Part shown: in pieces, positions 1 to 9,551 of the stretch
Position numbering within the stretch: position 1 is the first letter of the stretch
Layout: every line of letters starts with the position of its first letter
Origin: Pyrus communis
Taxonomy: Eukaryota > Streptophyta > Magnoliopsida > Rosales > Rosaceae
Assembly (NCBI RefSeq): GCF_963583255.1
Contig: NC_084815.1
Span: 10,091,724 to 10,155,723, forward strand
Reading direction: 5' to 3'
DNA length: 64,000 nt
Position numbers and translations under genes: made by a program
The notes under the pieces: generated by a model
What the model was told of the DNA's origin: nothing
The model's input: the letters and a program-made list of their open reading frames with translations, nothing else
Database searches by the model: none

Positions 1-6
1 TTCACC

Positions 7-14
7 TATAAATA
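7..14 (+). promoter_or_regulatory. LTR TATA box (element Q)
   Basis: TATAAATA preceded by TTCACC, the same context as the TATA boxes of the Y, V and W LTRs. It is probably the core promoter for the Q genomic RNA. Confidence 0.65.
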
Positions 15-267
15 AGCATCCATTGCATTCATTCTCATTCACTCTTCCATATTCAGAAAACCATCTCATATACACATCCATTCACGCCAGAAATTCATGC
101 TCTCTCTCTAACACAGCCATACTTCACCATTCTTCATATTTTCTGCCCAAAAACACTCCTTGCCTTCCCCTACATCCATCCCTACCCTAAACACATCATT
201 CTACATCATCCATAACCCCCAAAACTCACCAAAACCCCTTGTGCTGCAGCAACTAAAGGAGAAGAGG

Positions 268-313
268 CCTAAACGTTCATACAATTCAAGATTGAGTTGT
301 TGGGATTTTTAGG
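268..313 (+). other. Leader hairpin A (Q copy)
   Basis: Imperfect inverted repeat running from CCTAAAC to TTTTTAGG about a TCAAGATTGA centre. In the other LTRs the same element pairs over about 22 positions with G-U wobbles and only two mismatches. This copy is slightly eroded near the base. Confidence 0.55.
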
Positions 314-386
314 TGTTCTTCGTTCTTGTTTTCAATGTTTACCTTGTTATTACTATCTAAGTTTGTTGTAATCATGAGTGGCTAAA

Positions 387-404
387 CCCCTAATTAGTTA
401 GGGG
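387..404 (+). other. Leader hairpin B (Q copy)
   Basis: Perfect 7-bp stem CCCCTAA / TTAGGGG around a TTAG loop. In the TR-GAG LTR the same stem is CCCCCTAG / CTAGGGGG around the same loop, so one inner pair has changed on both arms. Confidence 0.6.
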
Positions 405-564
405 AAAATTTGAAGCCATGAACATGTTTGAAATATGAATTGATTTCTTCCAATTGTGATTTGTTAAGTTATGATTGCAATTCAATTATCATGTTTATTA
501 AAAACTTGTTTTTGTATGTTGATTAGGGATGCATACTTAGTCTTCATGCATAAACTCGATGCTA

Positions 565-606
565 GTTTATAAACGAGTTTCACCTAATCGTCACAAGTTT
601 ATAAAC
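565..606 (+). other. Stem-loop C (Q copy)
   Basis: GTTTATAAAC occurs on both sides of a loop containing GAGTTTCACCTAATCG. The loop core is nearly invariant in other LTRs, whose stem arms have different sequence but still pair. Confidence 0.55.
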
Positions 607-1412
607 ATGAGTAGTGAAGGTTGTTAGTCACAACCGCGTTAATTGAATTCTTGGCAAGAGTATCATGCATTCATAGTTACAATTGCCTCGTCAACACTTA
701 TAATTCTCATAGAGCATAATGATCTCTCATTGTATCTCTTCTATGCATTCATGTTGAGAACCATTGGAGAATGATTTGAATTGTCGCATGCATCATCCAA
801 TTCAATAACATAAGGAAAATTTGAGAGTTAATTAGTGCATCACGGTTAACTTGGGGTGTTGAGCATCATAGATAATGAAAAGCAATTGGAGAATCGATTC
901 ATATATAAATGTGTCATGTGTGGAGAATGGACCTCTAACTAATCCATCCATCATCTTGTTTCTCAAATCCGTTTATACAATCTGCCTAGTTTATTAACTT
1001 GTTTTATTTAATTTAATTTCGTCAAAACCTTAATCCCCCTTTACTTTAGTGTCCAACTTAGTTAGAAAGTGTCTTAGTTTGTGTTTTTAAGTGTTTTGAT
1101 TCAATTTGTTACACAAATTCGTCCAAATTCACCAAAGTGTCCAAAACTGCCCAGAAAGTGTTTTTAAGGCAGTTTTGAGTGTTTTGGGTGATGTTTGAGT
1201 CTTTTGGTTTGTTTTAGTGTTTTAAAGTTTAGTTTTGCATTCTTTGAGTCTAGTAAGTGTTTTATATTGTGTTCTTACGTTTTTGAGTCAATTTCACATT
1301 GATTAGCATCCCTAGTTAATCCCCGGTCTAGAACGATCCCTATTTGCTCATTTACTACAATTGTCATCCATAGGGTTTAATTTGTGTGTTTAATTATTTT
1401 CGCATCAAATTT

Positions 1413-1431
1413 TGGCGCCGTTGCCGGGGAT
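1413..1431 (+). other. Primer-binding site (tRNA-Asp), element Q
   Basis: TGGCGCCGTTGCCGGGGAT is complementary to the 3' end of plant tRNA-Asp including its CCA-derived TGG. It starts 6 bases after the LTR end, the usual position for priming minus-strand synthesis. Confidence 0.85.
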
Positions 1432-1531
1432 TAGCAAAATTGCTAATCCCTTGTGTTTTTGCCGTATGTTTTTAGTGTAATTTACCTAGTTTTCTTATTT
1501 TGTTTTGTTTTCTTGGTTTAGGTACTAGTGC

Positions 1532-1756
1532 ATGACGCGGAGTTCTCAAACTGTGCATGCACATATCTTGGACTTTAACGACGATTTTGAACGTGATTTG
1601 AGAAGAAAGAGGAGGCATCCCGAACCTAGTGAACCTAGTTCAAGTTCAGAGGCCGAATCTGAGTTTGAAAGTGTGGAAGAAGAAGTTATGGCAGCGGACA
1701 ATCGGACCATTAAAGAGCTTTCGGCCTCGGGGTTGACCAATGCCGCACCATTATGC
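1532..1756 (+). pseudogene. Gag N-terminal stub of element Q
   Basis: The first 75 codons resemble the N terminus of the intact Gag at 19057: it starts MTRSSQ, has a DFxxDFER-like acidic/basic stretch, an acidic Glu-rich run, and then DNRTIKELSASGL followed by AAPLC. Right after AAPLC the similarity stops and U3-type LTR sequence begins, in frame for another 96 codons that are not Gag. The capsid, zinc knuckle and protease are missing. This is a deletion from gag into a downstream LTR, not a functional gene. Confidence 0.8.
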
Positions 1757-1799
1757 CGTGCATCTCCACCTTTCTCCCAAAACCATACACATGCTCCCA

Positions 1800-1930
1800 T
1801 TACTTATCATAATCACATATCATATCACTTATCATTCACCACTTATCATTCATCACTTATCATTCACCACTTATCATTCATCACTTATCATTCACCACTT
1901 ATCACTTATCATATCATTCACCACTTATCA
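1800..1930 (+). repeat. TTATCA-type short tandem repeats in U3
   Basis: Irregular tandem repeats of about 11-20 bases of the type CACTTATCATTCA. The same low-complexity block occurs in the U3 of most LTRs here (about 13395-13590, 42120-42250, 48565-48770, 53625-53815, 57590-57790, 62850-63045). TTATC is the complement of the GATAA core bound by GATA factors. Confidence 0.7.
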
Positions 1931-2580
1931 TTCATCAAACACATACATTCACATGTTTTCACAATCTGCCATCATTCCAACCAAAACCGTGCACATGCTA
2001 TCACATGCATTCACATGCACTTGTTCCTCCATCATTCCATCCTTTAAAACATTGCACATGCACTTTAAACATTCACCCACATGCATTTCCACCCACATGC
2101 TATCCCATTTCAGATTGTCATTTCCCCTTTAATCAACACATGCATCCCCTCACCAAGAAATCATTCATTCCACATGCAATCAGAAAATCCACTTCATAAC
2201 ACATGCATCTTGGCAGATTTCACATGCACTCATGCACATTCACCTTAATCATTCACATAGCTTTAATTCACATGCAAACACATTGCATTACCATTCACCA
2301 CCAGAAAATCACCATCATTGCCGTGAGTTTCATACACTTTCCAGCCATTCCACATGCCATTGTCATTCCACTTCATTTCACCTTGCATTTTCAGATTATT
2401 CCTTCATCATTGCACCACACATTCATTGCACATGCTTTCACATTCAACACACATCCAGAAATCCTCTTAAAACCGTGCATTCCCTTTCATTTCTGTCAAC
2501 ACACATGCAATTCCAGATTTCACATGCACACACAAACATTAGCACATGCAACCTAGCTGTCATGTTCCCCCCATTTCACC

Positions 2581-2588
2581 TATAAATA
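2581..2588 (+). promoter_or_regulatory. LTR TATA box (chimeric LTR)
   Basis: TATAAATA, 18 bases downstream of CTAGCTGTCATGTTCCCC, which is the module conserved ahead of the TATA box in the Y, W and V LTRs. Confidence 0.6.
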
Positions 2589-4171
2589 CTCATTCATTCA
2601 TTCTCATTCATACACAATTCATTTCACAACAGAAATTGGTCCCTTGGGGCCATGCCCTTCACAAAGTCCATCCATTCCATTCATACACTTCATCCATTGC
2701 AGAAATGTAGACCATAAACCCCCCTTTGTGCCGTGACTCTCCCTTACAATCCAAACATCATCCTTCCATTTCCATAATTCCCCAATCCATTCAACACACC
2801 AACAACATCCCTTAGACCTTGTGCTATGACGAAGAGGAAGATAAGAGGGCCTAAACGTTCATACAATTCAAGTTTGAGTTGTTGGAATGTTTAGGTGTTT
2901 CTTTGATTCTACATCAGTTTTGCTTCAAGGGTTCTTTCTTCTTATTAATTCTATGTTCATTCATGTTTTTATGTTAAATCCTTTGCAAACATGAATTGTA
3001 ACTAATCCTCCTCTATGGATTCAATGTAGCCTTGCAAAGTTTGCCATGTAGTTAATTCGGAATTTTCATTTAATCTATCTATTTCTTGCTTCATTCTCCG
3101 ATTTAATTGTGACTTAGTGTGTTGATTTTAATGCTTGATCATCATTTGAATTAACCACAGGTTGTTTAGCCAAGATTAAAGCACACATCATGCATAATCT
3201 TAGTAGATATGTGAATGAATGAAGGGAATGTTTTGCAAACATCCTGCCGAGTGTTCCCTTTGGTTTTGTGAAAGTTTCTTGTGCACTACATAGTCTTGAT
3301 TAGGAACCAAAGTTGCACATCACAATTAGGCTCATAATTAGAGACATTTGATCAAATCCACACATCATATGGCTGATCATATCTAAGTGAAACAAACCCA
3401 AGAAATAAGTAGAGGGATGAGTATAATCTGACTTAACAAGCATGGACTTGGCTTAGCAATGGTGAAATCGAATCTTTAGCTTCATCTTCATTGGTACTAT
3501 CTTATTTTATTAGTTGTTGATTCATTCATCTTGTGTTTACTTCATTTCCTTATGCTTTAATTTATAATCTGTTTGTTTCCAAGTTTCTGTTTTTTTTTTT
3601 TTATTTCAAGTTTCATTCAAAACCAATCCCCCATTCCTTTTAAAGTGTTAGATTAGTTAGAAATACATTTAGTTTGTGTTTGTAAGTGTTTTGATTCATT
3701 TTGTTTCCCACATTCGTCCAAAGTACTCAAGGTGCTCAAAACTGCCCAGAAAGTGATTTTAAGGCAGTTTTGAGTGTTTTGGTGCTGTTTTGAGTTTTTG
3801 GTTTGTTTTAGTGTTTTAAAGTTTAGTTTTGCATTCCTTGAGTCTAGTATAGTGTTTCATATTGTTATTTTACGTTTTTGAGTCAAATCCAAGTGGTTAA
3901 CAATCCCTCCTAATCCCCGGTCTAGAACGATCCCTACTTATACATATACTACAATTTGACGAAAAGAGGGTTTAATTTGGGTGCGTATAAATCTCGCATC
4001 ATTAGGCTTTTCAAAACAATTTTTCAAATTTTTATGTGCTTTTCGGAGTTATAAAAACAAAACATACTAAAACACTCTAAAACAACTTAAAAACACCTTA
4101 AAACAGCAAGGAACAACATTTGAAGTTATGGGTGATAAAATCCCACGAATTTGCATTAACAACATTAGTTA

Positions 4172-4185
4172 CCCCCCCACACTTA
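4172..4185 (-). other. Internal polypurine tract 1 of element N
   Basis: On the minus strand this reads TAAGTGTGGGGGGG, preceded by ACATTGAGGACAATGT. It is the same motif and context as in the TR-GAG, Z, V, T and M elements. Confidence 0.65.
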
Positions 4186-4187
4186 AA

Positions 4188-5501
4188 TCAAACATTGTCC
4201 TCAATGTTTTAAGCATAGATTCACACAAAACATAAGTAAACACACAAACAACAACTAAACATACTAAACATGGCAGAATGTAATTAACAAAGAGAAGAGT
4301 TTAGGGACGCAAATCTGGTTATGGAGTGTAAATTCCCTCTTCTCTTTGTTGATTGCATTGAGGCTTGATCTTGATGATTCCACAGGCTTACTCTCGAACT
4401 GGTTTCCGCCCATCATTGATTTTCCTTTGTGCTACTGGGCTGGAGGATTCTTTTGGTCTGTTTCTTTGTTCAATCTTTCCAATTCGTATTGAAAAGGGTT
4501 GGAGGATAACTCAGCCTATGTTTGTCTCCACATGCTTCAATGTATCATTTTCACTTGCCTTACTCGCTCCCCTTTGCAGAAGTGGTCCCTTCTCCGGAAG
4601 TGTATCAACCGTTGAAGATGACTACTCGAGAGCAACGCTAGGTAAGCAATCAGGAATAGATCCCAGGCAGTTGGCTCCAGATCGGAAGACTGACTCCAAG
4701 TGTCGGCTGATTGCTTCTTTTACTTTGCCATGCGAGTAAGAACAAGGACAAAGAAAAAGACAGGGAAAGAGCATGATATGAGATACTTTTGCTTTTGACC
4801 TTGATGATATGAGATACCTTTGCTTTTGAAGAAGCGGTGAATGAATCAACACATGTATTTGTTGTGCTGTTTCCTCCTGGGTCATATGTACTCCAGGCAT
4901 CTGGTATCATCTTTGGGGAAGAAGAAAGAATTGAGTATTTCGAAACGCTTTGCTGGGAGTGCGCCCTCAGAGGTGAGGGAGAGTTGGGCATTCTCTTCAG
5001 GTTTGCCTTGCCATAAAAGACGAAGGTCGACATATATAGAGAAAATATCAAGTGGTGGTACTGTGTTTTTACCCTTGTCGACAAATGTCTCTTCGATATC
5101 TGAACGACGCCTCTTCGATTTCTGAGCAGGCGCCCCTTCGATTTCTGAACGACGCCCCTTTGCTTTCTGAACGACACGTAGTAGTGCGGATGCGGCTCCT
5201 TTTGACAAAGCTGCACGCGTTTTCTGAAAAGCAGAGAAAGCGTCGCCGAACTTTGCGCTTGTCGGCAAAAGTGTAGCTGCGATGATGACCTCCACGTGAA
5301 CTTTTGACAAAGTTGAACGCGTTTTCTGAAAAGCAGAGAAAAGCGTCGCCGAACTTCTGCCGGAATTTCCGGCGTTTTGAATCGGTGGACGCGTCGCCTT
5401 GGCTTTTTTATTGAGCTATCGATCACCACAACAAACACACTCTGAAGATTTCCCATTCTTGAAATTTAACTCCATCCCTTTTCTTTGAACACTTTTGAAA
5501 A
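4188..5501 (+). other. Spacer and upstream region of the antisense gene in N
   Basis: Conserved spacer between polypurine tract 1 and the antisense gene, also present in M, Z, V and T. The half nearest the gene (about 5090-5420) contains 23-bp CAGAAATCGAAG-type units on the opposite strand, two copies of a TTTTGACAAAG...ACGCGT...AAAGCGTCGCCGAA module, and a G-box (CACGTG, 5293-5298). Short open frames occur on both strands, but they shift relative to each other between copies. The exception is a 73-codon frame (4519-4740), discussed in the findings. Confidence 0.5.
5090..5425 (+). promoter_or_regulatory. Putative promoter of the antisense gene (N copy)
   Basis: Lies directly upstream of the ATG at 5502. 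It contains a G-box CACGTG at 5293, a decayed second G-box (CACGTA, about 5175), two ACGCGT boxes within repeated modules, and a weak TATA-like stretch near 5402. The arrangement recurs in all five copies of the gene, which is the main support for a promoter. Confidence 0.45.
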
Positions 5502-6173
5502 ATGGCAAACTCATCGAACCTTAGCTTGGAATTGAGCCTTAGCAGTGATACGGGCGCGCCGCGTCAAGGTAACGTATGGCGCCCTTCTTTCTTATCTTCT
5601 AACGGTCTTCTTACAGGTGAAGACTCCGTGATGCAGGACGCCACAACAGCTACAATAGTAGCTACGAACCTCCTCACTCCAAAAGATAGTAGGCTGCTGT
5701 CAGGACGGTCCGATGAGTTGGCCGTTCAAGAGTCCCTCGCACTTAGTGTTCAGTGTGCGAGTTCTGTGTCCAACATGGGCCAACGCCTACTTGCCCGCTC
5801 CCGTCATGTGGAATCATTGATGGCAGAGGTGGAGAGTCTTAAGCAAGAGATCCAGCAGCTTAAGTACGAGAATAGAAGTTTGCATGTGCTTGCAAATAAC
5901 TATTCGTCGGGCATGAAGAGGAAGCTGGATGAGCTGCAAGAGTCTGAAGGTCGGATTCAAAGTGACCGTCAAAGGTTTTCGTCTTTCCTCCAGAGGCATC
6001 TTTTTCCTGGATCATCGAGCGCTTGGCCAAGTATTGAGGCCTGGAATGCTCTAGCTCCGATGCCTTCCGCTCCGATGCCTTCCGCTCCGATGGCTTCCGC
6101 TTCGATGCCTCCCGCTTCTATGCCTTCGGCTTCTGCGCCTCGTAGTGGGGCTTCACATAAACAACCTTTGTGA
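5502..6173 (+). CDS. Antisense-strand coiled-coil protein of element N (intact, 223 codons)
   Basis: Uninterrupted frame from MANSSNLSLE to KQPL, in antisense to its host element N. The order is: a Ser/Leu-rich N terminus (1-20), a conserved NVWRPSFLSS block (24-33), a middle segment with SDELAVQESLALSVQC (70-84), and a predicted coiled coil (about 98-165) with hydrophobic residues at heptad spacing (V103, L106, V110, L113, I117, L120). It ends with AWPSIEAWNAL and a tail of repeated APMPS-type pentads. I see no enzyme motif, signal peptide or membrane segment. Four other elements in the window carry the same gene, always antisense, and most differences between copies are substitutions that keep the frame. 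Antisense ORFs of unknown function are known in plant Tat/Grande-type gypsy elements ('gene 23'); equivalence is inferred from position and architecture only. Confidence 0.75.
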   Translation: MANSSNLSLELSLSSDTGAPRQGNVWRPSFLSSNGLLTGEDSVMQDATTATIVATNLLTPKDSRLLSGRSDELAVQESLALSVQCASSVSNMGQRLLARSRHVESLMAEVESLKQEIQQLKYENRSLHVLANNYSSGMKRKLDELQESEGRIQSDRQRFSSFLQRHLFPGSSSAWPSIEAWNALAPMPSAPMPSAPMASASMPPASMPSASAPRSGASHKQPL

Positions 6174-6203
6174 AGCTCCACCTTTCTCCATGTTTAGTAT
6201 CTC

Positions 6204-6228
6204 TTTTTTTTTTTTTTTTTTTTTTTTT
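6204..6228 (-). repeat. Oligo(A) tract of element N
   Basis: 25 T on the plus strand, that is 25 A in element orientation. It separates the sense gag remnant from the 3' end of the antisense gene. AATAAA (complement at 6244-6249) lies 15 bases upstream of the A run in element orientation, as expected for a former cleavage and polyadenylation site. Confidence 0.7.
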
Positions 6229-6259
6229 ATGAACATGCTTTGTTTTATTCAGTGCATTG

Positions 6260-6278
6260 GGTTGCCTCCCAAGTAGCG
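6260..6278 (-). other. Conserved post-gag motif (N)
   Basis: On the minus strand GCTACTTGGGAGGCAACCC. The identical motif follows the gag stop of the TR-GAG element (21894) and recurs in T (55921), with one change in V (47802). GGGAGGCAACCC-type sequences downstream of gag are common in Athila/Tat-related plant elements. Function unknown. Confidence 0.6.
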
Positions 6279-6315
6279 CTTTCTTTTACGTCTTGCAGCC
6301 GGACGAAGAACCCAA

Positions 6316-6360
6316 TCACTCCAGGATATGTTCACGAATCGGATGAGAACTCCGAGTCAT
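6316..6360 (-). pseudogene. 14-codon gag remnant of element N
   Basis: Reads MTRSSHPIREHILE then stop. This matches the first 14 residues of the intact Gag at 19057 (MTRGSQPVREHISD) except for four changes. The deletion joins codon 14 to sequence that normally follows the gag stop. V and T carry the same junction, so it predates the spread of this subfamily. Confidence 0.75.
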
Positions 6361-6455
6361 GAACTAGTACCTAAAACAAGAAACAAAACAAGATTAAGAA
6401 TCTAGAATAAAAACAAACGAAAATAAAACAATCCAAGGGATTAGCAAATTTTCTA

Positions 6456-6474
6456 ATCCCCGGCAACGGCGCCA
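6456..6474 (-). other. Primer-binding site (tRNA-Asp), element N
   Basis: Reverse complement of TGGCGCCGTTGCCGGGGAT, six bases from the LTR end at 6480. Confidence 0.85.
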
Positions 6475-6479
6475 AAATT

Positions 6480-8511
6480 TGATGCGATATTTATACGCAC
6501 ACAAATTAAACCCTCTTTTTATCAATTGTAGTAAGTATGTAAGTAGGGATCGTTCTGGACCGGGGATTAGGAGGGATTGTTAATCACTTGGATTTGACTT
6601 AAAAACGTAAAAACATAATATAAAACACTAAACTAGACTCAAAGAATGTAAAACTAAACTTTAAAACACTAAAACAAATCAAAAGACTCAAAATGCTTTT
6701 AAAAACATAAACTAAAATGCTATACTAAACTCGAAGAATTCAAAACTAAAAATAAGAAAGATTAAGACTAAGACTTAAACGAAATATGGGGGGATTGATT
6801 TTGGACGAATTTAAACTAAAATGGATAGATTGTAAAGAAAACAAATTGTAAATATGAAATTGACGGAAATGAATGGATGGTATGGCTAGCTAAGGGGTTC
6901 ATCTCCATACATGTTACACTTGCATAATAAAATGATTTCCAATTGCATTTCAATAAACCATGAATTCTCAACACCCCGGGTTAATTAGGTCCGCTTAAAT
7001 TAACCGTCAAGTTTTCCTTAAGTTAATGAATTGGATGATTGCATACGACAACCCAAAGCATTCCTCACAAGTTCCCTACATGAATTGCATAATAGAGATA
7101 CAAGCAAGAATCATTAAGCATCATGAAAACTATAAGTGTTGACGAGGCATTCGTTACTATGATTACGCATGAAACTCGTGCCAAGAATTCATTTAACGCG
7201 ATTGTTTATAAGCAACCTCCACTACTTGTGAATATAAGTTCGTAACTATTAGGTGAAACTCACTTATATTCTAGCGTCATATTCATGCATGAAAATTAAG
7301 CGTGCACTCTCAATAAACATACATAAATAAGTTATCAATCAAACGGTTAAACAAATTGAATCACAACTTATGAAACGCAATTAGAAGTAATCAAATCAAA
7401 ATGCAAGCATAAACATATATTTCGAATCACCCCCTAGCTAAAGGGGGTTTAGTTTATTATAACATTGAAATCAAAGAAACACCTAAACATTCCAACAACT
7501 CAAACTTGAATTGTATGAACATTTAGGCACTCTTCTCTTCCATTCCTCATACGTACAAACAAAGAGAATTGAATTTAAACATTGAAATCAAAGAAACACC
7601 TAAACATTCCAACAACTCAAACTTGAATTGTATGAACGTTTAGGCCCTCTTCTCTTCCTCTTTATTGTAGCATAAGGTCTAAGGATAGTTGGTTTGGGGG
7701 AATGGAAGTGTGGAACGGAGTGAGGAGTGATGGAAATGGAAAGATGGTGTTTGGATTACAAGGGAACTCACGGCAACAAGGGGGGTTTGGATGTGTTTGT
7801 GGTATGTACAATGGAATGGATGTGTTGTGTGTGGAATTGTGTATATAATTATGAGTATGATAAATGATAAGTGTATGATATGTTGAGTGATATGTTGAGT
7901 GGTAAGTGAATGATAAGATAAGTGATAAGTGAATGATATGTTGAGTGATAAATGAATGATATGTTGAGTGATAAGATAAGTGGTTATTGATATGTAGATG
8001 AATGAATGATATGATAAGTAATAAATGAATGATAAGTGGTTATTGATATGTAGATGAATGAATGATATGATAAGTAATAAATGAATGATAAGTGGTTATT
8101 GATATGTAGATGAATGAATGATATGATAAGTAATAAATGAATGATATGTGGTGATGATAAGATAAGTGTATGATATGATAAGTGGTGAATGAAGGAGTGG
8201 AATGTTGGAATGTTATGCACGACTAAGGATATAGGAAAGGTTTAAATATCCTAAAACTAAAGGGAACAAGGTTCCAACACTTTGGTCTTCAATTAGGTTT
8301 TCAATTTCGTCCAACACTTTGGCTCCAAGCATAAGATATCCATCCTTAGCCCAAAAGTGCTCCAAAAGTCTCCAAAATGCATCTTTTTGCTCCTTTAGCC
8401 CTTTCGGCCTACAAACACACGAAAATAGCTTAAAGTACTAAAATAACTAAAGAAACATAACGTAAATGCACGAGAACAAGCCATTTAAGTCGCATGAATA
8501 TGCTCCTATCA
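6480..8511 (-). mobile_element. 5' LTR of element N
   Basis: On the minus strand it starts TGATAGGAGC at 8511 and ends CGCATCA at 6480 (2032 bp). It contains the tandemly duplicated leader segment (about 7495-7670), hairpin B (about 7432-7450) and stem-loop C (about 7228-7274). Its U3 includes a 56-bp tandem repeat. No partner LTR is visible. Confidence 0.85.
7981..8148. repeat. 56-bp tandem repeat, 3 units, in the U3 of element N
   Basis: Three nearly identical 56-bp units beginning TGGTTATTGATATGTAGATG, embedded in a longer low-complexity field of GATAAGTG/AATGATATG words (about 7855-8190). On the minus strand these are the TTATCA motifs seen in other U3 regions. Confidence 0.85.
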
Positions 8512-8664
8512 GCGACTTACTTAGCTTGTTTTCGTGCATTTATATTGTTAATTCATAGTTGTTTTTGGCGTTTAAGCCATTTTCGTGTGTTTTTAGGTTC
8601 ATGTGGCTAAGGAAGCAAAAAGATGCATTTTGGAGCATTTTGGAGCAAAATTGGACTTGGAAGG
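8512..8664 (+). mobile_element. LTR fragment P
   Basis: Starts inside an LTR (GCGACTTACTTAGC) directly after the end of N and matches 8681 onward of the Z LTR almost base for base. It ends where Z begins. Both N and Z therefore appear to have inserted into the first 180 bases of this older LTR. GAAGG at 8660-8664 would be the left target duplication of Z; its right partner lies outside the window. Confidence 0.7.
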
Positions 8665-9543
8665 TGATAGGAGCATATTTAGGCGACTTACTTAGCTTGT
8701 TTTCGTGCATTTATATTGTTAATTCATAGTTGTTTTTGGCGTTTAAGCCATTTTCGTGTGTTTTTAGGTTCATGTGGCTAAGGAAGCAAAAAGATGCATT
8801 TTGGAGCATTTTGGAGCAAAATTGGACTTGGAAGGGATAACTTATACTTGGAGCAAAAGGAATGGACGAAATTGAAGAGTTGATGTCACAAGGATTCCTA
8901 CTTGAAGTAGCCACACACCTTCCACATTTCAGCCACATGCACTTGTTCCTCCATCATTGCACCAACAACAACATTGCACATGCACTCCCTTTAATTAATT
9001 AACCCACATGCACCCTTTATTCTTTCATCATTCCAGCCACTCCACATCCCTCACCAAGAAATCATTCAACACATGCATCCATAATCATTTCTCCACACCA
9101 AAACCGTGCACATGCATTCCCCTTGTGCAATTCCATCATTCCACACCTCCATGGCAGCCACCAACCAACCTAGCTGTCATGTTTCCCCTTTAATCATTCA
9201 AACATTCACCCACATGCATTTCTAACCCACATGCACCCTAGATTCTAATCAGCCATTCACATTTAATCATTCATTCCCATCAGATTTCTAGCATATTCAC
9301 ATGCATTCCATCCTTTAAAACATTGCACATGCACTCCACATGCATTCATCCTAGCTGTCATGTTTCCCCTTTCATCATTCCCTCACATTCTTTAAATCAG
9401 CCAACACATGCATCCACCTTTCTCCCATCAGATTTCCAACATTGCACATGCATTCCCCTTACAATTTCAGCCATCCTAGCTGTTTTGCACATGCATTCAC
9501 TTAACCTAGCTGTCATGTTCCCTCTCCCATCCATTCATCTCCC

Positions 9544-9551
9544 TATAAAAA
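9544..9551 (+). promoter_or_regulatory. LTR TATA box (element Z)
   Basis: TATAAAAA, 28 bases downstream of the third CCTAGCTGTCAT copy in this U3. Confidence 0.6.

Larger units (their letters stand above)
1..1407 (+). mobile_element. LTR of element Q, 3' part (truncated by window edge)
   Basis: The sequence runs from a TATA box at the window edge to the terminal CGCATCA, followed 5 bases later by a tRNA-Asp primer-binding site, so this is the downstream part of a 5' LTR. It carries the two leader hairpins (268-313 and 387-404) and the later stem-loop (565-606) found in most other LTRs here. It is a diverged subfamily: it shares the order of motifs with the other LTRs but differs at many positions. 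The LTR start lies outside the window. Confidence 0.85.
1757..4001 (+). mobile_element. Truncated chimeric LTR downstream of the Q gag stub
   Basis: U3-type sequence rich in CACATGCA and TTATCA motifs starts abruptly at 1757. A TATA box lies at 2581, leader hairpin A at about 2850, and the LTR ends at 4001 (CGCATCA). The LTR start is missing. Bases about 2908-3555 do not match the leader of this LTR family but closely resemble the middle of solo LTR S (about 15525-16170), so the copy is a mosaic of two LTR families. It may be the 3' LTR of Q after an internal deletion, or a separate insertion joined to Q. Confidence 0.7.
4002..8511 (-). mobile_element. Non-autonomous LTR element N (minus strand, 3' side lost)
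   Basis: Read on the minus strand: 5' LTR (8511 to 6480), tRNA-Asp primer-binding site, a 14-codon gag remnant, an oligo(A) tract, an antisense coiled-coil gene, a spacer, and an internal polypurine tract. The element is then interrupted at 4002 by the chimeric LTR, so its 3' part and 3' LTR are not seen. It has the same internal plan as elements V and T and encodes no polymerase. Confidence 0.8.

Noticed and set aside
1740..2585. His/Thr/Ser-rich open frames in U3 sequence (also near 9000-9720, 42080-42840, 44770-45070, 48900-49510, 53580-54270, 57890-58490)
   Set aside because: They come from low-complexity CACATGCAT and CTTATCA repeats, overlap in several frames, and change length between LTR copies. 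They are not genes.
6456..6474. Sequence matching the tRNA-Asp 3' end, considered as a tRNA gene
   Set aside because: Only about 19 bases match; there is no cloverleaf or promoter box. It is the primer-binding site.
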